Assembly: GCA_017311315.1 (NCBI GenBank)
Contig: CM029609.1
Coordinates: forward strand, 37,880,744 to 37,944,743
Direction: 5' to 3'
Source of the DNA: Dendrocalamus latiflorus
Lineage: Eukaryota > Streptophyta > Magnoliopsida > Poales > Poaceae
DNA: 64,000 nt
A program made the position numbers and the translations under genes. Below the pieces are notes generated by a model. The model was not told the origin of the DNA. It did no database searches and saw only the letters and a program-made list of their open reading frames with translations. Shown in pieces: positions 23,440 to 34,768 of this stretch (positions are counted from its first letter, which is position 1; each line of letters opens with the position of its first letter).

Positions 23440-23641
23440 TCACACATTTTCACATATACATCTCAAAATTGACTACATCACACATTTTCACATATACATC
23501 TCAAAATTGACTACATCATACATTTTCACATATACATCTCAAAATTGTCACACATTTTCACATATACATCTCAAAATTGACTACATCACACATTTTCACA
23601 TATAGATCTCAAAATTGTCACACATTTTCACATATACATTC
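23440..23641. repeat. Minisatellite of CACATTTTCACATATACAT units
   Basis: The phrase CACATTTTCACATATACAT followed by CTCAAAATTG, with or without ACTACATCA, recurs about six times, so two unit lengths (roughly 29 and 38 bp) alternate. It lies directly downstream of the TNP2 stop codon and could form part of that gene's 3' untranslated region. Confidence 0.8.
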
Positions 23642-26092
23642 TTATTGTACTTGCTTATTTCCTTTAAAAATTAGCCCTTCATCATGATCAATGCGTACGT
23701 AACTAGTTTCGTCACGTTGTTCATCGTCGACCCTTATGCCATTTCCAAAAGGAGGTAACTCGTCAAATTGATTGTATTCCTCCTCGTCCACTACATTCTC
23801 CACTCCGACAATTCTCCTTTTTCCATGAAGAACTACATGGCGTTTCTTATTTGCCGGGTCGGTTACATAGAAAACTTGAACAACTTGATTGGCGAGTACG
23901 AATGGTTCGTCTTTGTACCCGACACGTTGGAGGTGCACGGTCGTGACACCGTACTTGTCAACCTTCACCTGTGGGAGATGCACCCACCGGCAGCGAAATA
24001 AGGGGATCTTGAAAACCACATAGTCGAGCTCCCAAATCTCTTCTATTAAGCCATAGTACGAGTTTCTCGACCCATCGGTACTGAATGCATCTATGCGGAC
24101 TCCGCTGTTCTGGTTAGTGCTCTTGACATCCTGAGACTGCGTATAGAATGTGTACCCATTTATGTCATATCCTTGCCATGTCACAACTGTAAATGTCGGC
24201 CCTTTTGCCAACCATCTCAGTGTCTCACTCGGCGAGCTCCTAGCAATTTGCTCCTTCAACCATTGGTTGAACCAACGGTTGTGTTGCCTCATGATCCAAA
24301 CATCCGGCCGCTCTGGATTCTGTTGCCGAAGCACATCCAAACATAGCCTCATGATTGTCTCTCGGACTTTGATCGGCAAAATATTTCTAATTGCAATAGG
24401 GAGCATCTGGGTCATCAGCACATGACAATCATGAGACTTCATGCCATTTAACTTCAAATCTTGCATCGAAACAAGTTTCTTCACGTTGCCGGAGTAACCA
24501 GACGGAACTTTCACACCATGCAAGCACTGGCACAGTTCTGTTTTCTCAGCCTTGGACAGAGTGTAACACGCAGGGGGAAGGTACGTTCGTCCATTATCAG
24601 TGCTTGTCGGTGCTAACTCAGGCCTGATGTCCATGTCAGCCAAGTCAAGCCGTGCGTTGACACCGTCCTTTGTTTTATCACGGATGTTCAGTAAGAGACC
24701 AATCAAACTGTCGCACACATTCTTTTCTACGTGCATGACGTCGATGCAGTGCCGAACATCTAGGTACTCCCAATAAGGTAAGTCCCAAAATATTGATCTC
24801 TTCTTCCAGGTGTTCTTCTCATGAGCCCTCAATTTACGTCCCTTTCCGAGGACAACATCTAAATCCTTAACCATTACTTTTAGATCTTCCACCAACGGTG
24901 CTAGGAACACATCGATATCATTCCCAGGTTGTTTTGGCCCTTGGATAAGTATCGACAGCAAAATATACTTTCGCTTCATACACAACCAAGGAGGAAGGTT
25001 ATAGATGCAGAGAGTCACGGGCCATGTGCTATGTCGGCTGCTCATGCTACTGAAAGGATTCATTCCATCTGTACTCAGTCCAAACCTTATATTCCTTGGT
25101 TCTGCACCGAACTCTGCAAAACTCCTATCGATGTTTCTCCACTGCGCGGAATCAGCAAGGTGTCTTATCATTCCATCCTTCTTGCGCTCCTCCGAGTGCC
25201 AACGCAGCAGTTTTGCCTCCTTTGGATTTGCAAAAAACCTTTTCAAACGGGGAATTATAGGAAAATACCATGTCACCTTAGCAGGAGGTCCTTTCTTCGC
25301 CTCTGTTCCCTCGCCATCAACTGATTGATTGTTACGTTTGTATCGGGATGCGTTGCACACCGGACATACATGCATGTTTGCATACTCTTTACGGTAGAGG
25401 ATACAATCGTTCGGGCATGCATGTATTCTTTCTACTTCCATTCCCAACGGACAAAGAACCTTCTTGGCTTTATACGTGGTTTTAGGCAACTCATTTCCCT
25501 CCGGAAGCATGTCCGCTAAAAGACCTAGCAGCGCCGTGAAACTCTTGTCCGACCAACCGTTGCTTGCCTTCAATTTCAACAGTTCAAGCACGGCCGACAA
25601 CCTCGTGTACTTGCATCCCGTGTACAAAGGTTTCTCTGAGTCCTCCATCAAGCCACGGAATTTAACATACTCTCTCTCATCATAGTTCTCTTCAACATCG
25701 CGAAGCATCTGATCCAGATTATCATCGTGCAACCTATCCGAATCCGACCCACAATCGACATCAGCCGGCGGCATGTCATTCAGTTCACAGGCGATGTCAT
25801 CCGGGGGCATATCATTCACTTCACCGGCGATGTCATCCGGCGGCATATGATCATTCACTTCGCCATGACTGGTCCAACACGTATAATCCTTTTTGAAACC
25901 CCTCCGAATCAAGTGCGATTCAATTTGCCCTCGGTTCTTAAACATCTTCACATTCTCGCAGTCAGTGCATGGACAGCACATATATATCGCCCCCTTATTC
26001 AACATATCCTCCTCGGCAGCTCTTATAAAAGCAGAAACGCCATTAATGTACTCTTCACTCACACGGCTCGCGGCATACATCCAGCTTCGGTC
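23642..26092 (-). CDS. TNP2-type CACTA transposase, internally shortened
   Basis: A single long minus-strand frame encodes about 816 residues. Domains in order: N-terminal transposase-associated zinc-finger-like region (MCCPCTDCENVKMF), TNP2 core with LSTDGMNPFSSMSS, a DUF4218-like region (ELCQCLHGVKVPSGY through WIMRQHNRWFNQWL), and a DUF4216-like C-terminus (YYGLIEEIWELDYVVFKIPLFRCRWV). The reading DRSWMY begins right after an AG at 26,093-26,094, so a small upstream exon probably supplies the start; Met at 26,080 is unlikely to be the true start. Between DIDVFLAPLVEDL and MVKDLDVVLGKG the chain is some 90 residues shorter than I expect for this family, and the usual TI-x-D-x-P and C-x2-C block is absent. 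If that block holds a catalytic Asp, the enzyme is inactive although the frame is open. Confidence 0.8.
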   Translation of the reverse strand, partial: DRSWMYAASRVSEEYINGVSAFIRAAEEDMLNKGAIYMCCPCTDCENVKMFKNRGQIESHLIRRGFKKDYTCWTSHGEVNDHMPPDDIAGEVNDMPPDDIACELNDMPPADVDCGSDSDRLHDDNLDQMLRDVEENYDEREYVKFRGLMEDSEKPLYTGCKYTRLSAVLELLKLKASNGWSDKSFTALLGLLADMLPEGNELPKTTYKAKKVLCPLGMEVERIHACPNDCILYRKEYANMHVCPVCNASRYKRNNQSVDGEGTEAKKGPPAKVTWYFPIIPRLKRFFANPKEAKLLRWHSEERKKDGMIRHLADSAQWRNIDRSFAEFGAEPRNIRFGLSTDGMNPFSSMSSRHSTWPVTLCIYNLPPWLCMKRKYILLSILIQGPKQPGNDIDVFLAPLVEDLKVMVKDLDVVLGKGRKLRAHEKNTWKKRSIFWDLPYWEYLDVRHCIDVMHVEKNVCDSLIGLLLNIRDKTKDGVNARLDLADMDIRPELAPTSTDNGRTYLPPACYTLSKAEKTELCQCLHGVKVPSGYSGNVKKLVSMQDLKLNGMKSHDCHVLMTQMLPIAIRNILPIKVRETIMRLCLDVLRQQNPERPDVWIMRQHNRWFNQWLKEQIARSSPSETLRWLAKGPTFTVVTWQGYDINGYTFYTQSQDVKSTNQNSGVRIDAFSTDGSRNSYYGLIEEIWELDYVVFKIPLFRCRWVHLPQVKVDKYGVTTVHLQRVGYKDEPFVLANQVVQVFYVTDPANKKRHVVLHGKRRIVGVENVVDEEEYNQFDELPPFGNGIRVDDEQRDETSYVRIDHDEGLIFKGNKQVQ

Positions 26093-26511
26093 CTACGTTA
26101 CGTACATATATAACAACTTAGTATTAAAATCTAGATTAACTAATTATAACTACATATATACCGGCCACATTTATTATATTGAGACTTTATTTGCTAGATT
26201 CATATTACAAACACAACAGCTATTATATAACCAACAATTTTGCAAATTAACCATCTTCAATAACCACTCATGGATTACTTAGACCTAAATTGTAATGCAA
26301 TTAAAGAAAAAATAAATTACATTACTAACCATATCTAGAGCAACCAGGAAAGACTGAATATTCAAAGCTCAATCTCTGCCTCTTCCCACCAAATGAACTG
26401 GCCTGAAATCGCCTAGCTTCCTCCCGAGTGAAAAAGTGCGCAGCAGTGGATAGATCTGGATCGAAATGAAGACAGATGCGGTCTGAGCAGCGCAATAAAT
26501 GCCTTAGCCAT

Positions 26512-26800
26512 TATCACAGACGGTTTTTAACTAAAAACCGTCTGTGAATTATCACAGACGGTTTTCTATTAAAAACCGTCTGTGATAACAAGGTTATCAC
26601 AGACGGTTTTTATTTAAAAACCGTCTGTGATAATCTGGGATTATCACAGACGGTTTTTAATACAGACCGTCTGTGATACTTCGGTAATAACCGCCTGTGA
26701 TAATCCATTTTCCCACCACAAATACCACAGACGGCCTCCTAATTACAACCGTCTGTAATAGTGTTCATCACAGACGGTTTCACAAAACCGTCTGTGATGA
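26512..26800. repeat. Right subterminal hairpin repeats of the CACTA element
   Basis: Repeated CACAGACGG ... CCGTCTGTG palindromic units separated by short spacers, matching the left-end array. They lie upstream of the transposase gene, so they probably overlap its promoter region. Bases 26,114-26,511 hold no separate feature. Confidence 0.85.
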
Positions 26801-26834
26801 GGCGTCTACTATGAGGCTTTCTGTAGTAGTGTTA

Positions 26835-27918
26835 ATTGAAGAAAAAGATAAAAAGATCTATACCGTCAATTATGGTGTGTCTAGATTAGAACAAATTGGC
26901 GATTGTCAACGACTAAATCGTCGATCTTATGAATTGTAGAGAAAAAACTGAACCACATTGGATTAAAAAGGAGAAAAGGGACTATCTTTATTGCTATATT
27001 GGGATTACAGTATGCTCTTGTAGAGCGATTACAAAGGGATACTACTAGCCCTAACTTTCTTATTTCTTACCTCCATTTCATTAAGATATCTTCTCCTTTT
27101 GCCTTCTCCCATAAGGCGTAAATAGCACCGAAAGGGTCTCGGTTGTCCATGATCCTCACGTCTAGCTGAGGAATCAGTTGCTGTCAAAGAGACAAAATCT
27201 AACAATAACTATCGATTTGTTATTGTCGGTGGGACAGAATTGTAGAGATAACTGCGAGGCGGTTGTTGTTAGACGCACAGGGCCGAATCATCATGCGGTT
27301 ATTGGGAATAGAAGTGTGCATGCTTTACTTAACCGCACAGGAAGCTGCATGAAGTTGAGTTCAATTATCATATTATGGGATCTATGAGTAGTGGCTGGTC
27401 ATGTAAATGAGCAGTAATCCTCCGACCAGGGATACTAGAGCAATATTGTTCCTAGTGAACTGTGACCACAATAGCTTAGAGCCTTAATCATGTATTAAAA
27501 CTACATTTAATGGATTATTCCATTCTCATTAGCTAGCCCCTGAACTTTAAGTGAATTCATGACTTAGAATCATTCGATTGGAATATAAGTCAGGAGATCT
27601 TTTTTAATGATAGTGAAGAAAGAGATGTTTTTTCACTTAAAGTTAAAAAAGCTAACTGGAAGGGGAAGTGGAACCGAAAGGTTTATATCCGTTAGGCATA
27701 GTTCTCATAACCACAAATTTGGGTTGTGGGGAAGTCTTTATAAACCAAAAGTAGCACCTATTGAGTTTCATGCTTTCAGACAACTTTTCAAATTCCTCAG
27801 CTTTCATCTATTTTTCTCCGCTTAGCAATATTTGATCTTGGTTCTTCCTTTCCTGATTTCCCTTGATCCCTACTAGATCTAAGTCGTACATAACAAAAAT
27901 GTCTAGATTTATCTCCGA
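26835..27918. other. Unassigned repeat-like sequence
   Basis: No gene is supported. The stretch leads into the plus-strand retroelement relic at about 27,919 and is probably its untranslated or LTR region, judging only by position and by scattered AG-rich tracts. I could not define LTR edges. Confidence 0.3.
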
Positions 27919-29690
27919 ATGGCCAAGGTCCGAGCTATGATTGAAGAGGTTGAAGGTCTTAGAGAATGTGGGATTGATTCCCAATCAAGTCTTAATCCCA
28001 TGGAAGTTAGCGGTGGGAGAGGAATTTCTGGATGGTGGAGGTGGTGAGATTCCCGTCTTTTGAGTGTACGTAGAATGCGGGTTCAGCCTCTCAGCTCACC
28101 CCTTCCTAACGGAGGTGCTCGAGTTTTATAGGATCAAATTGGTGAACTTGGCTCCTAATTCGATCGCCATACTTAGCGTCTTCGTGTATCTGTGTGAGGC
28201 ATATTTGGGAATTTCGGTGAACATGGAGTTCTTTAGATACTACTACCGTATGACCAAAAGAGCTAGGAAGGTAGGGGCATCACCTGGAAGCTTCTCTCTG
28301 CGCATTCACGTTGGAAAGGTGAAGCAGTACGTTCCAATGTACTTGAAGTCTTCCTAGTCATCATGAAAGAAACTTTGGTTCCACATGATAGTGAGCAAGA
28401 AGGACAGCTTATCGTTCGTAGGAAGAATTACTGTGGAGAACCCGGAGTGGAGGTCCTCTCCTAAGGAGGGAAAGATACAATGACGGGTTGATGCCATCGT
28501 GTATTTAAAAGACAAGGGATTGACTTCGTGGCACATGGTGGGAGACTTCACCATGCACTGCATTAGTCCCTTGAAATCGTGCAATCATATCATGCTATGA
28601 TATGAAGGTGCAAAAGATTCAACCAGGGACTCCTCAGAAAGTGAGCATCAAGGATTCCAACTGATTAAAATTATTTTTGTTTAATAGTGCTTTTTTGACT
28701 TGTAGATCTCCTTTTTGATTTTATAGCCTTATTCCGATCCAAAGGTAAGTGAAAGAGTGAGGGCAATTTGCGAAGGGGAACCTGAGTAGAAAGGAGTCCC
28801 TCTAATCCTAATGGTAACCTCTCCAAAGGAAAGATTGAGGGACTCAAGGTAATCTATGATATCTATAACCCAAATTATCTTTTTATTGTTGTGTTTTCAT
28901 GCTTTTAGTATATGCAGATGATAAAAGTAGACAGCTCTAAACTGAAAGAGGGTGCAGAAAAAGCTACATCGACCCCCCAAAAATGACAAGTTATAAAGAA
29001 GTGCAGAAAAAGCTACATCGACCCCCAAGAAATGACAAGTTATAAAGAAGTCATATGGGGCGTCAGAATCTTCTTGCACCCCTCTGATCACCCAAGCGCC
29101 TGAAGAGAGGGCGAAAATCCCCTCGAAGATAGGTTTTTATTATGACTGCGATAGCTTTTCTTATAATCCCACTCCTGCTCTTGTACGAAGAATGGATAAA
29201 TTACACCATCAGGAATATATTTCTTAGATGAAGGCTTTCACTGTCGAGCTTGTCGATGGTGGCAAGAGCACAAGGGTGGAGCCAGACCTACTGGTTGGAG
29301 GGTCTGATGCTGCAGGATCGATAGTGGAAACAAATCCACCAGTAGTGAGCATCGAGGTAGTTACGTCCGAACAAGTTCAGAACCTAGTGGCCACCCCAAG
29401 ACTTCTTCAACACCAATGGAAACAAGTATTCTTGTGGTTGAGGAAGCCCGACCCTCCGAGGAAGTTCGGGTGGTCAAAGAGACAATTTCGATCGCCCTGA
29501 GAAAAAAATGACTATGGATGTTACTCCAAGTGAGAGCATTTAGTCAGAAAGTGCTAAGGGTCTAACCAACCCTACCAGTTCTGAACTGGTGAAATTGGCC
29601 GAGAAGAAGAGGAAGGCAAGTGCCTTGGACTACGCTCCAGGGAGGTTTAAATGTAAGACAAAGAAGACCATGTATGAAATAAATACTAAA
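27919..29690 (+). pseudogene. Second 'putative gypsy type transposon' relic
   Basis: Starting near MAKVRAMIEEVEGLRECGID, the plus strand shows frame-shifted pieces of the same protein family as the relic at 1-2,414 / 14,742-15,156. The clearest part is 28,064-28,357 (CGFSLSAHPFLTEVLEFY ... YLCEAYLGIS ... FFRYYYRM), typical of PF04195-like grass proteins. Further pieces lie at 29,228-29,500 (Val/Glu-rich) and to about 29,690. Several stops and frame changes separate them. A 46- to 47-bp sequence around 28,955-29,055 (ending ATGACAAGTTATAAAGAAGT) is tandemly duplicated. It has no detectable reverse transcriptase. Confidence 0.6.
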
Positions 29691-29733
29691 AAATAAATCA
29701 TTGTGCCTTCAATTTCTTGATATCTTGGATTTC

Positions 29734-30600
29734 TTACTTCCTTCTTCTTTTTTGATTTTGAAGTGCGCCTACCAGCTCAGGCATATGTCTCCTCTTATCT
29801 ATGGCTTTGATGGCCCAAGTTGGGAGAATGATTGATAGCAGCGAAAAAGAGGTCATTGAAGAGAACTTATTTGACAAGAACCAAGTGACCCACTTTGGAG
29901 AGAAAGTTAGCCTTCCAAGAAGGTAGGCGAGCCAAAAGCTTGTCCAGAAGAAGGTCAAGGTCACGCCCCCTTAGATCCTGAGGGAGAGAGGTAAGCCCAG
30001 ATATATGATTGGGAGTTCAGCTAAAGAGCAGTTGAGAGCATCCGTTGCTACTTGAGTGTCGGACGAGCTACAACAAACCGGGGAAACAACCGATTTTCCC
30101 CAATTTACTTGCAGTCTAGACGCGTCACCAAAAAGGTCCAGTAGCTGCAGCACCATTGCGAATTCTGGAGCTTCTAGGGTGAGGAAAAGGAGAACATCAT
30201 CAACGTAGAAGGAGCATAGGGAATCGAGCTTGGCACTACGGGTGAGGGCACCATGGCGAACTGCGCAATCCGGCAGCTTGTGAAGCACATCCATGGCCAA
30301 AACAAAAAGAAGGGGCGATAAGGGTTCCCCTTGCTGTAGGCCATGACGATGCCAAAGCTTATTTCCAGGAACCCCATTGAGGAGGATTCGACTTGATGCT
30401 GTTGAGAGAAGAATGAAAATCCAATCACACAATCTATTGTCAAAACCACGGTGCTGCAAAACCTTGAGCAAGAAAGTTCATGCGAAACTGTCGAAAGCCT
30501 TTGCAATGTCGAGCTTGAGTAGGACTTTGCGCTCCCTTGATTGCCGGAAGGCACGGACTGCGTCATGGAAGTCTATGATGAAGACGCTTTGACTCACATC
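29734..30600 (-). pseudogene. LINE reverse-transcriptase fragment
   Basis: Minus-strand translations show a non-LTR reverse transcriptase: GLQQGEPLSPLLFVLAMD, then the catalytic YVDD box (FYVDDVLLFL), then a YLGLPL segment, all within 30,566-29,971. Below that, in another frame, LAYLLGRLTFSPKW and LPTWAIKAIDKRR (29,964-29,734) match the region normally following the RT domain. The fragment has no endonuclease, begins abruptly near 30,600 where CCMH-related sequence starts, and carries at least one frameshift. It is a truncated dead copy. Confidence 0.85.
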
Positions 30601-30609
30601 TACGGAAAA

Positions 30610-30840
30610 TGTGACATATACACATCGAAACTGTGCGCTAATTAAAATCGGTCATCCTCAATTTCTGATTATTTGTATGCTGGTAATTAACACTGGAAAG
30701 AGAACTCTGTATATGTTGCATGCTGGACATCATTTGACAGGCCACGCCACCTCCTTGTTGGCAGCGCGCGGCGGCGGATGCCAAGCATGGTCTCCTTTTG
30801 TCGACGGAACCCCTCGACGAAGCTCAGAGCCATAATGCTA
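30610..30840 (-). pseudogene. CCMH: Decayed CCMH last exon with its 3' flank
   Basis: Minus-strand sequence reads IMALSFVEGFRRQKETMLGI and then PTRRWRG, a decayed version of the CCMH C-terminus IMAVNLVRGVPLTPREKETM and PTRRWWWPGK found at 35,485-35,670. The similarity continues into the 3' flank (30,610-30,700 against 35,366-35,470, including ATACATCGAAACTGTGC). It is more diverged than the two intact copies are from each other, so it is an older relic. No other CCMH exon lies nearby. Confidence 0.8.
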
Positions 30841-32640
30841 CTTAAAGCATGCTGCAAAAATATTTTTCGATGAAGGAATATGCTTGGATTCACCATGACC
30901 ATAAGGCATGCATAAAAACAGTGAAAACAAGGAATGCATAAAAACAAACACAGTGAGCAGAACGTCGAAATCCTAATTAACGTATGTATGTGCAGAGAAA
31001 TTTCCAGTACCAGCTTATCATATAGGATAAAAGTTACACCCAATTAATCCGTTCCCATGCACCGTCTAATCTGCAACAGACGGACGGACCATTCATATAT
31101 ATGATGTGAGCATACTAGGAGCCACGCGCTACATTCCATAAAGCCTTTTTAGAACGGAAGCTAGGCATCTGTGTCTACCGTGTTTGTGGGGGCATCTGTG
31201 TAGGGATGCGACGAAACCAGGAAATAGATGAGAAATTTAGAGTAGTGTTCTCGATCTATACGTATCGTCCTTGCGCATGGTCATGCTAATCTTCTAGGGA
31301 ATAGTTTGAAATAGCTTATTTTCCAAAAAGAAACCACGAAATAGCTTTAAGACACCACAGAATTCTGTCAACTTCCAACTAGGAAAAGAAAGCTCTATAA
31401 ACAAAATATCTCAAGGTGTCTCCTTGGTCTTCGTCCTCATCCCTCGTCTCCTTTTCCCTTCTTCTATACTATATTGCGCCACACCAGTCCGTGTGCTAGC
31501 CGGCTCCCGTGCTGCATCTTGGACCCGCGGCGGCCGCCGGCATCTTTGTCTCGGTTGTGTCCTACGTCACTGCCAAGACCTAGGTATATGACCATGGGAA
31601 TCCTATTTCTGTAAAATTCTTGTATATTTTGTCTTCCATACATACCTTAATAGTTGTGGTTAGTACCTACGTCCACGTGTGGGGTTCGGGGTTAAGTGGT
31701 GGCCAAGTTAAGAGGCTTATAACCCGCCAAACGACGGTGGGTTAGACGGAGTTAAGTTAACCAGATCAAAGACTATTAGCCCTCCTAATTAACTTAGGAT
31801 TCACCCCACCAGCAATGTGGAATAAGCTAACGCACCACAATTAACCCGCTGTTGTTCTCCATCTTTTTCTAGCATTACTTCAGCTAATACAGGTCCTGCT
31901 CAATTGAAATTCAGCTTTTAGCTTTTTAATTTCGTTTTTTACTTGATTTTTTGTTTTTTAGACTTTTTTATCTTTTCTTTTTTTTCTTATATTCCTTTGC
32001 ATTTTCCGTGGTGAAAGAACTTGGGTTTTCTATTTTTAATTTTTTTAATTTAATTACATCGAAAAGACTTACAGCTGTTATAGTGCAAAAAAGCCTCAAA
32101 CAGTACCAAGCAGTACCAAAAAATCGAAAAGCCAAAAGTTTAAGCCAACTTGAGCACTAGCTTAGCCCGACAGTATTTTAGACTAGCTAGGTTTAAATGT
32201 TGCCAAAACATAAAATCTAGGCTACGCTAGCCTAGCTGAATTGAGGTTAGTTATCCTGTTTATTTGACTCCGAACCACACGCAACCTAAGCAGCTGGCCG
32301 AGTTATTCCACGGTCTACTGTCTCAGACTTTACTAGGTAGTTTCCATGTTACCATATCGCATTGAGATTGTGTTACTAGTTTGCAGTGACGTTAGTTAAT
32401 TAATTGGTCGGACGGCAACAGAATCTTCCGTGATAATTATACGTTTCCCTCGGCGCACCCACCAAAACTCGTCCGTTTTGGCTGCCCAAGCTCGATCTCC
32501 CTTCAATGTTCAGCCGACATAAGTCGTCCATTTACGTAGTCGCAGGGGCATAGGCGTGGAGAGCAGCACGACGACTACTCGCGTAGACAAGCGGTACATG
32601 CTCGCCGCCGCCGTTGTTCGCGCGAGCCGAGCTAGACACC
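30841..32640. other. Upstream region of fucosyltransferase gene 1
   Basis: No gene is supported in this 1.8-kb stretch. About 31,925-32,110 is similar to 16,190-16,400 (T-rich start, then TTTAATTACA and AGCTG words), an unclassified shared repeat. Bases 32,322-32,380 recur at 51,052-51,110 with two mismatches. From about 32,462 the sequence is collinear with the upstream region of the second fucosyltransferase (from about 58,740). I did not find a convincing TATA box. Confidence 0.5.
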
Positions 32641-34768
32641 ATGAGGATCAGGAGGCAGCTGCGGAGCTGCGTGCGGACGAGGAGGGCCCTGCTGGCCGTC
32701 TGCGTGGCGGCGGCAGTGATCGCCGTCGTCGCTCTATCAGCCCCCGGGGGTTCGCCGTACCTGAAGCTGCCGCTTTCTTTGTTCTTCCAAGGTATGCACG
32801 ATGCTTTGTCTTCTTCTTCTCCTCCTCCTCCTCCTCCTCCTCCTCCTCCTCCTCAGCAAGTGCATGCTCTTTTCATTGTCCGAGTGCCTGCATACCGAAG
32901 TCCTTGTCGTTTTTTCTTTCTTTAAAAATAGAGTGTGTATAGATATCACCCGGATGTTTTATTTCTAACAATCATCAAAATGTTGAACCGTTGGATTAGA
33001 GATCCAACGGCCTCTTTTTTTTTGTGGAGGGGGGAGATTTTTTTGAGGGGGTGGGAAGAATTCGTGACCGTTGGATCCTAATCTGGATCAACGGTCACTA
33101 ATCTGGATGATAGTTAGAAAGAAAATATCCGGATGATATTTATCAATACCCTTAAAAATATGTGCAGTTGATATTTTAAAACTTTAACCTTGCATGTACA
33201 TTAAAGTATTTAAATTTGTTACGCGGAGATGATATTAGTAGATTTGTAGCCATAAGTATTTCTATAATCTGTTTGTTGACTTGAAATATTAATAATACCC
33301 AGGAGATGCACCGCCGTCCAACCTCACCTCCGACCAGCTCCTTGACGGCTTGCTCGCCGCCTCATTCGGCGCGAGATCGTGCCGCAGCCGCTACGAGTTC
33401 GCTGACTACCACAAGAAGACGAGGCACAAGCCTTCTCCTTACCTCCTTCACAAGCTCCGGAAGCAAGAGGAGCTGCAAAAGCGATGCGGCCCCGGCACGG
33501 CGCCGTACCAGAAGGCGCTCTGGCAGCTCAAGTCCGGCGAGGGCACCGCCACCACGGACTGCCGCTACCTCGTCTCCATCAGCTATCGCGGCCTCGGCAA
33601 CCGCATGCTTGCCATCACCTCGTCTTTCCTCTACGCCCTGCTCAGCGACCGCGTCCTCCTCGTCGACCGGTACAACGACGTCGACACCCTATTCTGCGAG
33701 CCCTTCCCGGGGACGACGTGGTTGCTGCCCGGCGGCTGGCGCTTCCCGCTCAAGCACCTCAGGGACTACGACATCAACTCCACGGAGAGCCTCGGCAACA
33801 TGCTGAAGAGCCGCGCCCTCACCGTCGGCGCCGACGGGAACACGTCGTGGTCAGACAGTGACCATCGGCCACCGTACGTGTACCTCCACCTCGACGGCGA
33901 CTACGGTTTCCACGACAAGCTCTTCTACTGCGACGAGCACCAGAGGCTCCTCCGCGGCGCACCGTGGCTGGTGATGAAGACGGACATCTACCTCGTCCCG
34001 GGCATGTTCCTCATCCCATCGTTCCAGGACGAGCTCGGCGAGATGTTCTCGGAGAAGGACGCGGCGTTCTACCACCTCGGCCGGTATCTCTTCCACCCGT
34101 CCAACGCCGTCTGGAAGGCCATCACCAGTTACTACCATTCCAACCTCGCCAGCGCCGGCCGACGCGTCGGCATACAGATCAGGGTGTTCCAAGAGGACCA
34201 GCCGCCGCAACGCGTCCTGGACCAGGTCCTCTCGTGCGTTCGCAGCGAGAAGCTCCTTCCAGAGGTCACAAGCAAGAACAGCAGCAGCAGTAACACGTCT
34301 CAGGCTGTAATTGTAACATCTCTGAACTCGTGGTACTACGAGAAGATCAGAGACGAGATCGACGGCAAGGTCGCCGTGTACCAGCCGAGCCACGAGGGGC
34401 AGCAGAAATGGGGTGACACATCGCACGACATGAGGGCGCTGAGCGAGATATATCTGCTCAGCATGAGCGACGTCCTGGTCACCAGCGGTTTCTCGACGTT
34501 TGGATACGTCGCGCAGGGGCTCGGCGGGCTGCGGCCGTGGATCATGCACAGGCCGTCGCCGTGGCTGAAGGCCAGGCCGGACGGGCAGGCCGTGCCGGAG
34601 CCGCCGTGCCAGCGGGCGGCGTCCGTCGAGCCGTGTATGCACTCTCCGTCATACTACGACTGCGCGGCGAGGAGGGACGTGGATCTGGGAAAGGTGGTGC
34701 CGTACGTGCGGTGCTGCGAGGACGTGAGCTGGGGGATCAAGCTTGTGAATGGAAGCAGCCAGTGGTAG
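32641..34768 (+). CDS. Galactoside/xyloglucan-type alpha-1,2-fucosyltransferase (GT37), copy 1
   Basis: Two exons, 32,641-32,791 and 33,303-34,768 (GT-AG), encode about 538 residues. It is a type II Golgi membrane protein: short basic tail (MRIRRQLRSCVRTRR), one hydrophobic anchor (ALLAVCVAAAVIAVVALSA), a stem, then the GT37 catalytic domain. Family marks are YRGLGNRMLAITSSFLYALL, GIQIRVFQEDQPPQ (GDP-fucose-binding region) and VTSGFSTFGYVAQGLGGLRP near the C-terminus. GT37 enzymes transfer fucose from GDP-fucose to xyloglucan or arabinogalactan side chains; the acceptor cannot be read from sequence. The start at 32,641 is chosen because it is conserved with copy 2 and immediately precedes the anchor. 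It converges on CCMH (minus). The frame is intact. Its intron holds a (CTC)n tract (32,815-32,857) and a MITE. Confidence 0.92.
32931..33151. mobile_element. Mutator-type MITE in the fucosyltransferase 1 intron
   Basis: A 221-bp insertion flanked by the 9-bp direct repeat TTAAAAATA (32,922-32,930 and 33,152-33,160). Its ends form inverted repeats around ATCAYCCGGAT. The paralogous intron of copy 2 has a single TTAAAAATA at the corresponding place (about 59,207-59,215), i.e. an empty site. The 9-bp duplication points to the Mutator superfamily. Confidence 0.85.

Larger units (their letters stand above)
18318..26831 (-). mobile_element. CACTA (En/Spm) DNA transposon, complete ends
   Basis: The element begins CACTACTACAGAAA and ends with the complement, TTTCTGTAGTAGTG, flanked by TTA on both sides (18,315-18,317 and 26,832-26,834), the 3-bp duplication expected for CACTA elements. 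Both ends carry subterminal hairpin repeats of the type TATCACAGACGG ... CCGTCTGTGATA (18,340-18,620 and 26,512-26,800). Two genes lie inside, both on the minus strand: a TNP2-type transposase (from 26,092 down) and a second gene ending in a Ulp1-like protease (21,894-18,924). The ends look mobilisable; the proteins look damaged. Confidence 0.92.

Noticed and set aside
27178..27387. Short plus-strand frames at 27,178-27,387 and 27,607-27,825 as genes
   Set aside because: Too short, with no motif and no conserved copy in the window; they lie in repeat-like sequence before a retroelement relic.
33306..33806. Long plus-strand frames overlapping the fucosyltransferase exon (also 33,484-33,861, 59,582-60,085) and long minus-strand frames (33,851-34,642, 60,130-61,194)
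   Set aside because: They are shadows of the GC-rich fucosyltransferase exon in other frames; they have no family resemblance and Arg/Pro/Ser-rich compositional translations.
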